The position numbers were made by a program, and so were the translations under genes. 64,000 nt of DNA, taken from the NCBI GenBank assembly GCA_019787685.1, contig JAHNUO010000040.1, positions 124,001 through 188,000 on the forward strand, written 5' to 3'. This DNA is from Chiua virens. Its lineage: Eukaryota; Basidiomycota; Agaricomycetes; Boletales; Boletaceae. Below are positions 45,812 to 56,990 of the stretch, piece after piece (the first letter of the stretch is position 1; each line of letters begins with the position of its first letter). The notes under the pieces were generated by a model. That model saw nothing but the letters and a program-made list of their open reading frames with translations, was not told where the DNA came from and did no database searches.

Positions 45812-48800
45812 ATGTTTACCTGCAACTCTTGCAAGCTACAATTTGACTTGAAGTCTATATATATCACTCACATTAGAAAATGTGTTCCCACATCTATCTT
45901 TTTCACTCATACTAAACAAAAGGTCACTGTACAGAGGAATGAGGATGGTGTATTTCTTTGTTACTGTTCTAACCCTGGCTGTCCCAAGCTGACAGGTTTC
46001 TCTACCACAAACAACATGAAAAAGCATATGAAAAAAGTCCAATCAATTTGGGTGGGACCAAACAAGAACAAACAATGTGCACAAGTAAATGAATATTTAT
46101 GCACATCCAATCCAGTAGGTGTTCACTGATTTATAGTCATTGTGTCTGACATTTAATAATTTCAAATCCAGTTCCTTGATACTGCTATGCGATCTTCACC
46201 ACCTTCTGCCCATAGCAATCACAATATGATCACCTCCCCAACGAATGTAAGCCATGTTTGTGTGCACAAGTATTCCATTTACTTATGCTAGCAATAGCAG
46301 AGCCCCCAAGCCTCTCATGTAAGTGTATTTGATGTGCACAAGTATTCCATATATGTACTTATGCTGGCAATAGCAGGATCCTCAAGCTTCTCATGTAAGT
46401 CATGTTCATGTGCACAAGTATTTCATATACTTATTCTGGCAATAGCAGGACTTCCAAGCTTCTCATGTAAGTCATGTTCATGTGCACAAGTATTTCATAT
46501 GTTTATGCTAGTGACAGCAGGATATTGACATGGGATCACCTCTGGTTATATCACCAAGATCTTTAACTCAACCCATACCATCCTTGATAGTAAGTTCATG
46601 TTCATAAACAAACCTCAGCTATGAATAATTTATTTTATAGTCTATATTAGAGCAGCAACATCGATCAGTATCAGCCACAAAAACTCCTTCACCACCACCC
46701 ATTCCTCCAGTCATACAAGAAACCAGTATCAACCCATCTTACATCAGATCCAACAGTTTCCTCCGACACTCGTATCTTGACTCATTGAATTTGGTTGTCA
46801 ATGAGGAATTCCATTTTCTTCAATGTCAGGAATGTGGCATTGCATTGTTACAAGAAGAGGCTGCCATCCACCTGATGCAAACACATCCTGCCATATGCAT
46901 GGATCAAAACAAGTTCGCTCAAGCAGCCATGGAAGTCTCACTGGCTAAGAACTTTCCTTCACATATAGAAGGACCAAGAGACAATATAGATGGACTGTCC
47001 ATCCATGATGCTTTTGCATGCAACCACTGTTTCAAGCTTTACATGGCAGAGGAGACTGTACGGACTCATCATTACAAATACCACAAGGACATTCCAAAGC
47101 CATCTTTTTGGAGACGCTGCAAAGCTCAAAGCATCCATTCGCGGCGAACAAAAGCTCACAGTGCTTGCCACCTCCTCTGGGAAGTGTACGAAAAGGAAAC
47201 CATTCAAGGGCAGTCTTCCAAAGAGTCTTTGATAGACACCCTCTTGAAAGAACTAGAGGAAGAGTTCCATATTCCATCTGTGATATCGGATGAACGTCTA
47301 GTGACTCCATGGCTCAACACAACACGTTGGCATGAGTATGTTGCAGGAGAAAGATTTGATACCAAGTCTTTGTGTACCATGGTATCCACTCCCAAGGACG
47401 ATGATCTGATTCTGCCAGGTTTACGCACTGCTGTCAACACATATTTCCAAGAAGCATTGGATCTGTTGCAAATAACTGATGAGCTGGTGCTCAAACGTTT
47501 GAATTCGCCTTGTCCCCTTCAAAAGTGAGTCTAACAAACACTGCATGGCACAAGTATATTGTATACTTATGTACACCTTGCTCATCTTTTTCAAGTGGCA
47601 TATCCAACACTCCACTTCACAAGCACATGTTGGACAAGAGCATGACCAAATATGTAGCACCAGTCATTGCCTTGTTGGTCATGTTGATGACGATGGGCAG
47701 CGAGGACCTAGAGGTCAAGCAGATGGCCGAGCTCCTTTTTAGTGCACTCCCACAGCGAAAGGAACGAGCAAACCTCTCAAACTACATTCATTGTATACTC
47801 ATCAGGGTATGGACAAAGACCTGGAAGCGTAGCCCAACCACAGTCATCATGGACCCTACCGAACGGTGTCTGGCTCTGATGACATTGAAAAAAGATGGTT
47901 CCTTCAATGAACCCAAGCATGTCACTACAATCATTGCAAAGCTCGAGTACTGCATGCGATTGACCTTCTTGAGGGAGATCAGAAGCAGAGTGGACATTCC
48001 AAATGGAGTGGAGGAAGAGGTGGCCTGCAATGCCCTTCAAGATTGGTTCATCGAAAACAAATACTCCACGTTTGCCCGACTACGCTCCCTACAGCATCGT
48101 GCTACTGCCATCGTATATGACACGCCGAGCTTGCCTAACATCTGGTGGACAGACAGTGTCCACTGGAAGTCCATGCTGTTCAAGGGTGAACCAATTCACT
48201 TTGATGACATCTGTGGCATGTTTGCAGACACAGAAGCCAAGCTGATTGAACTATGGGAACAAAAAATACTGGGTGGGCTGTCCTTGAGGGCAGAATATGA
48301 TGCTGTTGCAGATGATCTTACCAACAAGGATGTTGGTTATTCATTCCTATCTGACCAGCGAAACAAAGCCTTTCAACAAAGAGGTCGATTGGTCCAAGCT
48401 GCAGCCAGAGGAGAAGGTCGATTCAGACATTGGGCGAATGTGGTGAATGGAGAGATAGAATGGAACAAGGGAGCCATGAGGGCATGGTTGCAAGACTATG
48501 CTGAAATGCAACACCTCCTGCTTTTACGAGCAGAAATGCTAAGTGGGGCTCCAAGTCGTGGCACGGAACTCACTGCATTGGCATACCGCAACACCAAGAC
48601 CCGACCTACACGCAGCCTAGTCATGTTGGGCAAGCACCTTACCATCCTCTGTCAATACATGAAGACCACAGCACTCACAGGACAGGATAAACTCATTCCA
48701 CATGCCCTGGATGCTATCACAAGTGACATTCTCATTCAAGACCTAGCGTTGGCCAGACCGTTTGCAGAGATTGCAGCACGAGCATGTTTTCCCAACAAGC

Positions 48801-49645
48801 CAGAAGTGAAAGAGCTATATCAAAACCAGCTCTTTGTCAACTTCAATCGGCTGTTTACAACTGACGATCTTTCTGGAGTGATGTCAAAGTATAGCCTTCC
48901 TCGTCTCAACTATGCACTGACGGTCAATCCTTGGCGTCATATCCAGACTGCCTGGAAACGCAAATTCAAATGCTCATCTGAGGCTGTGCAGGAAGACAAC
49001 ATGGTAGACAATGTTGAAGCCCTTCAGGCTGGGCATACACGAGCGACAGAGAATCGCATCTATGGTCTTAGCATGCATACGTTGGCTGGAGCACCAGAAG
49101 ACATACTGCCATACTATTTGGAGGCAAGCACATTGTGGCAAAAGCAATGCCAAACAGTCCCAGGTGGAACCAACCTGCCTTATCAACAAGCATGTACAAC
49201 AAGCTTTGTTAGCACAGCATCTTCAACCCATGCATGTGAGTGTATGAATGCTTGTGCATAATCACCACTTACACTCTTTGCAGTGTCTGCAGATCGAGTG
49301 CACAAGTATATGAATACTTGTGCAATACCAGCACCACCACACACCAATGCTGGTCCATTAACACAAGACATAGCCCAGCAAATTATGATATGCTTGATGC
49401 CCTCCTTGTCTAGTCTCATACAAGATGCAGTCACCAAGGCTTTGGATGATCGTCTGCCCACTCAAACAACCACAGAGGGCAAAGGCAAAGGCAAGGCAGT
49501 CGAAACCCTATTGGATGATGAGCAGAATCCAATGTCTTTTGTGGAGGATGAGGAGGATGACATAGGATTGAGACTGGCTTTGCAACAAGAAGCAGAAATG
49601 AATGCCACAAAGAGATGCACTAACAATCAAGGAGAAGGCATGTAG
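45812..49645 (+). CDS. C2H2/OrsD-type zinc-finger protein with tyrosine-recombinase-like C-terminal half
   Basis: Exons 45812-46051, 46172-46246, 46653-47524, 47596-49235 and 49284-49645 join in phase to 1062 aa. Residues 1-80 hold fingers (MFTCNSCKLQFDLKSIYITH; CSNPGCPKLTGF...KKHMKK). About 130-235 is an OrsD (DUF3505)-type pair: FLQCQECGIALLQEEAAIHL and FACNHCFKLYMAEETVRTHH. WHEYVAGERFDTKSL and LILPGLRTAVNTYF follow. From about 400 the protein is helical. At about 740-940 a tyrosine-recombinase-like series appears: LSGAPSRGTELTAL (box I Arg), YRNTKTRPTRSLVML (Lys), NPWRHIQTAWKRKF (box II Arg-His; Asn replaces the usual first His), AGHTRATENRIYGLS (His and Tyr). The acidic tail is low-complexity. 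The finger call is firm; recombinase activity is an inference. The RecQ gene starts 33 bp after the stop. Confidence 0.7.
46245..46525 (+). repeat. Tandem repeat of about 74 bp inside intron 2
   Basis: Four units start with GTAAG-type sequence followed by GTGCACAAGTATT..ACTTATGCTGGCAATAGCAG; palindrome copies lie at 46259, 46333, 46408 and 46481 (steps 74, 75, 73). Each unit thus repeats a 5' splice-site-like CAT/GTAAGT together with one palindrome. Confidence 0.85.
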
Positions 49646-49677
49646 TATCTTATGGTATTTCTAGAACATTCTGTGAC

Positions 49678-51723
49678 ATGCTCATTTCAGGACCATCCAA
49701 GTGGGCAGCCACATCCTCCAAACGACTTATGGATCCTATTACCTCTCCCTCTCCCTCCAACAATGCTTATCGCCATGTGCGTCAACGGCTCATGACAACT
49801 CTTTCACCTCCTGTCCCTTCCAATGGCACAAGTATCCATACACTTATGCCAATCTCTACCACTGCCACACTTGAATCCAAGGCACTGGCAACCATGAGAC
49901 ACCTTCTTGGAAATTCAACTGCCAACTGGCGCTCTGTAGAACAAAAACAGGCCATGTTAGCAGTGTTGAACCATCATGAGGATGTTATCACAGTGCTAGC
50001 GACTGGCGGAGGCAAGTCCATGTTGGCAATAGTACCCAGCATGATGGAGCAATCAACAGTGACCATCCTGGTCTTACCGTTGAACTCTCTTATCATTGAC
50101 TATCAACGTCGTCTCACAGGAATGCAAGTGCCATATCAGGTGTATGGTGAAGGAGATACAGAGGATGGACAACTGAGTGTCACCAAGAACCTAGTCCTGG
50201 TGTCTGCTGACAGAGCTCAGACCAGTGATTGGCGAAATGCATTGTCTATACTGGCTCAGAAGAAGACTGTGGCACGCTTGGTCTTTGATGAGGCCCACAT
50301 TCCCTTGATTGCCAAAAACTATCGTAAAAGCTTGGACAACATCTATCAAATACGCTCGATCCCCTTGCAACTTGTGTTATTAAGCGCCACTCTTCCTCCC
50401 AGCTTTATTCCTGAGCTCACTGCCTCCTACAATCTGCTTTCCAACACCACCATTGTCCGGCAGTCCACAAACCGACCAGAGCTTATCTACATCCTAGAAA
50501 AAATGGCTTCTACATCTCTTCTTGCAAGAACCATGCAGATCTTGGAAGAAGAGAAAGACAACTGGAGAGAGGAGGACAGAGGGTTGGTCTTTGTGTCATC
50601 CATCGCAGAAGGACAGCAGTTGGCAGGTCTCACAAAGCATGCCTTGTATGTGGGTGATCGACAGAAGATGAGCGATGAAGAACGTCATACTGCCTACAAT
50701 GAATGGATTCAAGGATCTAAAAAGGTCATGGTGGCCACTACTGCCTTCAGCACAGGCAATGACTACCAGCATGTGCGCCTGGTCATACACATGGACAAGC
50801 CGTTCGACATGCTTGACTTTATCCAAGGTCAAGGCCGGGCTGGCAGGGACGGACAAGTAGCCAAGTGTTACCTTCTTGCACCACAAGTTAGTGGAAAACC
50901 GAGCAGCAAGGAGTCTGGAGTGTTGATACAGAGCAAGGTTGCCATGCATGACCACATTTTTACGTATGGTCTAAAGCGATGCCTTCGATATGGCATGGCA
51001 TTGTTTGCAGATGCGAAGGGATTGGCCTGTCGACAACAATCCAACAACCAACTGTGCTGTGTGTGCAATGGTGACCCACAACACAAGCCAGAGGATATTC
51101 TCATTGCTGGCATGCCACAGTCAAGGACAAACAAGAATGCTTTGCCTTCCATGTCTTCTACATTGGATATGTCCAATGATTCATTCATTCAAGCCAGCAC
51201 CAAAGCAAAGCAAATGATGTCATCACATCAACTCAAACATTCAGCCAAGGTGGATGTTCTGCTGGTTGCTTTACGCCGCATGGGAGATGTTTGTGCTCTA
51301 TGCAAGGTCCTGGATGCACAGTCCAATGAACAAACTCATCATTTGTTTAGCTGTCCAAGTCTGGGATCTTGTGCAGACAGTAGCTGGGAGGGATACAAGG
51401 AATGGAGAAAAGGTCTACGATATGCCAAGTGGCATAACAAGATTTGCTGGCTCTGTCATGTTCCACAACTGAATGACAGTCTACACCCAACCTTTACAAA
51501 AGCTAACAAGGGCAAAACAGGGTGCGAGTTTGCAGATGTGGTGGCACCAGTCGCTTTTGCTATCTACCACAATCAAGCATTGAGAATAGCAGCACAACAA
51601 CACTTTGAACAAAGCTGGACAACACTAGATGCATTCACAAGTTGGTTGATGGACAAGCCCAAGGTGGGAAGGGAGAGCAACCTCATAGACTTGTTTATGT
51701 GGTACTCCAAAGAGAATCCATAA
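49678..51723 (+). CDS. RecQ-type ATP-dependent DNA helicase
   Basis: A 681-codon uninterrupted frame. Helicase motifs: WRSVEQKQAMLAVL (motif 0), VLATGGGKSMLAIVP (Walker A), VLVSADRAQ (Ib region), LVFDEAHIPL (DEAH), VLLSATLPP (III), FVSSIAEGQQL (IV), VMVATTAFSTGNDYQHVRLV (V) and QGQGRAGRDGQ (VI with Arg fingers). After it comes a Cys region (LACRQQSNNQLCCVCNG), then CALCK...HHLFSC and ICWLCHVPQLNDSLHP, resembling the C-terminal zinc-like modules of telomere-linked RecQ helicases of fungi. The domain order is that of a 3'-5' RecQ helicase, with no HRDC seen. It lies 33 bp downstream of the OrsD/recombinase-like gene on the same strand; a spliced fusion cannot be excluded, although the obvious donor is out of phase. 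Intact. Confidence 0.88.
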   Translation: MLISGPSKWAATSSKRLMDPITSPSPSNNAYRHVRQRLMTTLSPPVPSNGTSIHTLMPISTTATLESKALATMRHLLGNSTANWRSVEQKQAMLAVLNHHEDVITVLATGGGKSMLAIVPSMMEQSTVTILVLPLNSLIIDYQRRLTGMQVPYQVYGEGDTEDGQLSVTKNLVLVSADRAQTSDWRNALSILAQKKTVARLVFDEAHIPLIAKNYRKSLDNIYQIRSIPLQLVLLSATLPPSFIPELTASYNLLSNTTIVRQSTNRPELIYILEKMASTSLLARTMQILEEEKDNWREEDRGLVFVSSIAEGQQLAGLTKHALYVGDRQKMSDEERHTAYNEWIQGSKKVMVATTAFSTGNDYQHVRLVIHMDKPFDMLDFIQGQGRAGRDGQVAKCYLLAPQVSGKPSSKESGVLIQSKVAMHDHIFTYGLKRCLRYGMALFADAKGLACRQQSNNQLCCVCNGDPQHKPEDILIAGMPQSRTNKNALPSMSSTLDMSNDSFIQASTKAKQMMSSHQLKHSAKVDVLLVALRRMGDVCALCKVLDAQSNEQTHHLFSCPSLGSCADSSWEGYKEWRKGLRYAKWHNKICWLCHVPQLNDSLHPTFTKANKGKTGCEFADVVAPVAFAIYHNQALRIAAQQHFEQSWTTLDAFTSWLMDKPKVGRESNLIDLFMWYSKENP

Positions 51724-52504
51724 GTATTAGAAATAGTTGTGCCAATGTAACTTGTCTTTCATGAGATCTGATGGTATCAACTCAGACACTGCTGAGGTGT
51801 GCTAGAGAGAATCTATGCCAAAGGCACCAAGGACTTCCACTTGAGGAGCAGTGGACAAAGGTAAAGACATTGGTCAACACAACAAGGAGATCTGCTTGAT
51901 GAAGGCAGGTGGTGCAGGTAAGTGAGATGATACTCAGATATAGATTGAATGGATCAAGACTATAGTTGTACATGGAGTAGTATTATTGAGAATTTATATG
52001 GTGCAAAGGGGTCTCCCAAGAATAGTTCACCACTGATATCTGGAGTGACAAGGCCTAATAATTGCCTATATCTTTCTTTGACAGCCCATTGGATTGCTGG
52101 GCACCTGACAACTGGCACATTAGAGCTCAAATCAGCTTTACTTGGTGTTCATCATATTTGTGGTAACCACACAGGTATGGGTTGTTGTTGTAGGAGTGCA
52201 AACACACCTATGTGGTTATTCCCCATTTCTCCTACTTTTCACACTCGTCCTGATTGACACATCTGTGTTCACACTGTCTCATATTATTTTTATTTGGTCA
52301 TATCACTTTTTGTTTATACATTGCATAGGCCTAGACCCTGTTGCACAGCCCTTGCAGGGAATTCTATTATCCCTCAAACTCTATGCTTTAAGATTTTCTT
52401 TTAATTACACCTACTTAGGACAAGTCTAGGAGTATTCCTGAGGAGTATAAACACTCTATATAGACAAAATACAGAAGCTTTTGCCTGTGCACTTCTCTGT
52501 CAAA
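51724..52504. other. Intergenic, 3' side of the cassette
   Basis: No gene; the short frames are not convincing. Copies of the 26-bp palindrome were not seen here. Confidence 0.4.
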
Positions 52505-52710
52505 TAGTGTTTCAAAGTCCAGTCTAGGACTGCTCAAAAGACTGGCAACTGGACCAGACTGGACTGGTAGGCAATTGGACTGCAGTTGCAGTTGCATCCA
52601 GTTGCCAACCAATCCAAATAGTGTTTAAAAGTCTCAGTTTTTCATGGTCCAAATAAGGCAACTGGACCAAGACTGGTCCTAAAAAGGTCCTGGACCCTAG
52701 TCTTGAAACC
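52505..52710 (-). repeat. Dispersed CTGG-rich repeat, inverted copy
   Basis: TAGTGTTTCAAAGTCCAGTC (52505 on) is the inverse of the end of copy 2 (45187 backwards), and the match extends about 110 bp through CTGCTCAAAAGACTGGCAAC. From about 52620 a second block (GTCCAAATAAGGCAACTGGA, then AAAAGGTCCTGGACCC) is similar in direct orientation to 44660-44715. Confidence 0.75.
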
Positions 52711-52925
52711 CGGCGTTACTTTTTAGGAAGCGGCAGGCTACACCCGAACCAAACACTTTCTGTAATGTCTGGATACTTTAGTCACATGACGAGCGCATCG
52801 AGTCACACCTGTCAACAAAGTCCAATAATTAGTTGATGTTATGCCCATACTCATAATTAAGCAAACTATTAATTAATGATATTGTCCATCTAATCAGGCC
52901 GCCAAATCACGAACGATCAGTGCCA

Positions 52926-55692
52926 ATGTTCCACGATGACAATGACGATGCAAACGATCTCTATGGCCTGTTCTTGAGCCACCATATCCCTGCCAGTCTT
53001 GCACACAACCCAACCACCAGTGCAGATCTTGACGAGCTCTTTTCTGGAGGCACTGCTAATGACAGTGACCCGGACACTAACCCACCCTCCAATGCATACA
53101 CACCTGACACCTCCATGAGCACCTCGGGCTGGACAAAGCTGTGAAAGTGGCTGCCATCCTTGTCTACATGAACCAGCTTGGCCTCAACCTGCCTCTCTTT
53201 CTGGATCTACTCAGCTGGGGGAATCCAGACTGCATCACTGATCCCAAAATCCGCTATGAGCATTCAGCACTCATGGTCAGCAAGGAACTCCCATCAATAA
53301 TCACATGGTGGCACCAGCCACCACGTCAAACGAATAGCACACATGTACATGTGCATGGGGCAAGTACTGTAATTGAGTGCTTTGCATTTAACTGTGTCGG
53401 AGATGTCATAGATGATGAGTTGGAAGGAATCGGGCATGTCCTACAGGGTCCAGCTGAGGACCTGTCCATGGAAGAGCTGTGTACATTGTTCGTTGAGGAT
53501 CTGATCCTCAAGTTTAGCAGTCCCGGCTTCGAAGGGAATCCCAAGCTCTGGTTCTTGCTGTTACAGTTAGCCCGGACGGACAAGCAATGATCCTGACACA
53601 TTGCAAAGGCTCCTGACCTGGTTTGTAATTATATATTCTTTGCAACATACCCTTGTTAACAATCAATAGATCATCTGATCTATTATTTGCCAAATCATGA
53701 TGTCTCGATCACATCACCACAACTGTTTTGCCAAGATGATTATAGTTTTTCTTCGAGCCCAGGGTACGCCAGCCAAGAGCATCAGTCTACTTCATTCCTT
53801 TGGCATAACTATGAGTCACCAATGGTCTGTACATGCTCTCAAGACAATATCACAGAATGAGATGCAAGTTGTTTGCAAATGGGTTCATCAATATCCTTTT
53901 GTCATTACACATGACAATGTCAACATCTTCTTTCATGTCTATGCTCAGCAAATTGATAATCAAAGTCATTTTGACTCTGGTACAGCCTCCACTGTGTTCT
54001 TCCAACCCCATGCTCCTCCTGAACAGCCTCTTTGCAACCATACCCTCCAAGAGTATTGAGCTCAGGGACGACAGCATCCCCTCTCAGTTCAAGAACTCTA
54101 TTCACTTGCACATCAAGCTGCTCCTCTACAGTATCAATGTGACGTTCATCGTGTCCTCTGCTATCTTATACACAGTGTGGAATTCAATCTTCCCACTTAC
54201 CATGACAAGGATAATAGCATCTTTATCCCTCCTGATCCAATCCAATCACTTCCCATAGGCAAGCACAATACTACTTGCTGATTCAAGCTAATCTGACCAC
54301 TTTCCACAGGCAAGGATTATATCACTCACCAGTTCATGCTTGGAACAGAGCACTTGGAGGAGGCTAGCTATGAGGGGAATGCCAATGTCATTGCAGCAAT
54401 CTTGCATCAGCTTAACTTGGATACAGAGGAGGAGATGAAGAAGACTGGACTTGACCGTGTACTGGTTTGGGCTGGTGATCAACTCACATCTGCTCAGTTG
54501 CGAGGACTCTTCTATTTTCGTGCTCAAGACTGTAACTCATTTGAGCGGCTGGACTGGCTGGTTCCCACTTTCGGATGGTTCCATTTACTGATGGCCTTTG
54601 CAAATTCCCTCCACAAGCAGTATCTAGGCACTATGGCAGGACATGGTTTGATGCATGCTTTCACACTACTTGAGAGAAAAGGACTTGGAACAGTACAATC
54701 CCGTGGGCCCTTTCATCAGAATCTCCATGATGCCATTCTTCATGTAACTGAAGCTCATTTCCATGCTACCTGGAAGGCCATTGGAGGTGTTGACAACTTG
54801 GAGAGCTTACAATCCAAGACCCCAACACAGTTACTTGATCTAGCCAAGCAGATTGTTGACAAGTTGGCATCTAGCATTGCCCTTGATGCCCTTGATGCCC
54901 TTCCAGAAGATCAACATGACCAAGCATTGTATAACTCCATCTTGTGGAATTGAGATGCTCTTTGTTATATTGACCTCTATGAAGCTACAAGAAGTGGTGA
55001 TGTAGGAATCATGGAAGCTACATTGCCTCATCTTGCATTTTGATTTTCTGGAGGCAGAAATAGCAATTATCTTGGAGAGATTTTGGAGCTCTTACAATGC
55101 TTGCATCATGAATGGCCACCTGAACTCTGGTATGATCTATGCAGACTCCAGTTTGTGATATTCATTTCATTATCAGTGACTTTGTTCAATGGCGATGTTG
55201 GCTTGTCAATATGAGTGGTCAACCAAACAAGTTCCTCCCATTGGATAAAGGGCAGGAGTACAATGTCAAGGCTATAAAGGTATCTATAGATGTTTGACTT
55301 GAATTGGAAAATATATAATAACTGATATTCACATCCACAAGATGATTGATCATGTTCAGGGGCCAAATGCCTCATGGGATATATTGAAGACCCATAGTCC
55401 TGCCATACCTGCATTGCATGCTGTCTGGAAACACTTGGAACATCAAATTCGAGCCATATGCAGAGGCATATCATACAGCAATCCAAGTCATGACAAAGAC
55501 GTGTCACACTTGGAGGATGCATACACCAGTTCTAATATTCATGTTGCAGAGCCAGGACGCACAGTTCACACACAAAGAGATGTGGTTCAAGATTTCATCA
55601 CACAGGGTACAGTTAACTTGGGGACAAAGGATAGTATAGCTAAATGGTGGGCAAAGCAAGATTTTACACGAGCAATGGAGAAGAAATGGTAA
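52926..55692 (+). pseudogene. DUF6589-domain protein, frame-broken
   Basis: The N-terminal part starts MFHDDNDDANDLYGLFLS. A change of frame near 53125 leads to LDKAVKVAAILVYMNQLGLN and LPLFLDLLSWGNPDC (to 53590). Further segments are QGTPAKSISLLHSFGITMSH and FVITHDNVNIFFHVYAQQ (53697-54059), then 54313-54953 with LVWAGDQLTSAQLRGLFYFR, DWLVPTFGWFHLLMAFANSL and TMAGHGLMHAFTLLERKGLG, the strongest DUF6589 block, and 55342-55692 with SPAIPALHAVWKHLEHQIRA. DUF6589 proteins are abundant in agaricomycetes and of unknown function, often in repeat-rich regions. Some breaks are probably introns, but the shift near 53125 and the stop at 54951 look like lesions. Confidence 0.7.
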
Positions 55693-56990
55693 CTATACTG
55701 TCAAAAGAATACCAATGGCTATCTATGAAACTTACTCTGCTTGTCTTCACGATTATCATGAGATATGCTGATCCAACGATTGGTGGGGAGAGCAGTGGTC
55801 ACTGTGGGTATATATATCAAACAAGATTTGATGGTCTTGCACTGAGAACGTGGCTTGAGAAGCTATATTCAACTTGTGAGGGGATAACGGTGGGATATGT
55901 GAATTATCCGGTGTGAATGTCAGAGTGCCAACAGAAAAGCTACGATGTAGTACTATTAGTAGGATTTCAATGCAGCAGGGAAAACAACCTACCATCCTGT
56001 GCCAGGAATGACACAGTTCTCCTTGGTGGACTTGGACTGTTGCTGACACATCTGCCATGATTTCTCATTGCATGCAGCCTTCTCAGTGGCCCGCCACTCA
56101 GCCACAATCCATCGTGCCTCCTGCTCAGCTGCTTTCTTTGCCTCGTACTCCATGTCCACCTTCCTCACAATGTCTAATACAGCCTCTCCATATTCCTCAG
56201 CAAAAACCCAGGGTGTCGAGAGGCTATTGCAGATATTGTCGAGGGTGGTAATGGCAGGTTTTGAGGTGATCAAAGTCAGAACTGGGTTTGGGGAGAACAA
56301 CAGCAGATGTAAAGGAGGCATGAGGAAAGTCTTGCTGAGCAGTATGGTGACACCACGAGAAGAGCACCTGCCATACATCCTGCAGGTATTGTTGAACACG
56401 GCGACCAGTCGGATGGATTCGCGGGCAGGCTCAGTCTTGACAGTCATATTAGCATCATTGGACCCCTTGGGAGACTCGGATGCTGTGACAGGGCATGCAT
56501 GCTGCTGTGCAGTTATCACAGGCACATCGTAGTGAGGGCTGGGAGAACGGCAGGTGAGAATTTCAAAGTATTAGCATGGTGTGAAAAAGAACTTACCTGA
56601 CTGTCCTGCAGGTTATCAAACAACGTGTCAACTATCTCCTGTCAACATCAGCTGTGTTCCGACGTACTCGCCGCAAGTTTGGTTCCAGCTTCTTGCGGTA
56701 TGTGCATTCTTCATTTTCTCCATCTTCTACCTCTGATTCCAATGCTGTTTCAAACATCATTGCAGTTTCTGACTACCTTCAATGCCAACAACCTCAAGAA
56801 ACAACACCGCACGCGCCTGAATTCCTGCCGACCGTCCCGCCCATCCTGCACACTGCACCCAAACTGTCAACGACTGTGGCGCTCCCAACTGCCCACAAAT
56901 TGGACTGTCAGGTATGTCCAGTCCCTACATTCAGATTAACATTGATTGCCAAATGATACAGAATTCAGCTCATACCATGCCACCAACCTC
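55693..56990. other. Region with a minus-strand fragment
   Basis: A minus-strand frame at 56525-55989 contains WVFAEEYGEAVLDIVRKVDM and YEAKKAAEQEARWIVAEWRA, a helical, charged segment. It may be the C-terminal part of the decayed helicase gene that follows on the same strand, but no join could be shown. Confidence 0.3.

Larger units (their letters stand above)
45470..49850. repeat. Dispersed 26-bp palindrome family, TGCACAAGTAT-n4-ATACTTGTGCA
   Basis: The best copy is at 49299-49324, with 11-bp arms around a 4-bp centre. Others are at about 45471-45495, 45535-45560, 45686-45714, 46077-46104, 46259-46290, 46333-46368, 46408-46440, 46481-46512, 47547-47575, 49231-49258 and 49824-49850, with weaker ones at 41974-42010 and 42060-42100. 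Copies lie in the promoter, in introns and in exons: 49299 encodes VHKYMNTCAI and 49824 encodes GTSIHTLMP. None was noticed in the gene-dense part of the window. The listed span covers the dispersed family, not one continuous repeat. Confidence 0.8.

Noticed and set aside
46334..46528. 64-codon plus-strand frame with repeated AIAG...SFSCKSCSCAQVFH
   Set aside because: It is the translation of the 74-bp tandem units inside an intron. It was kept only as a possible alternative exon in the findings.
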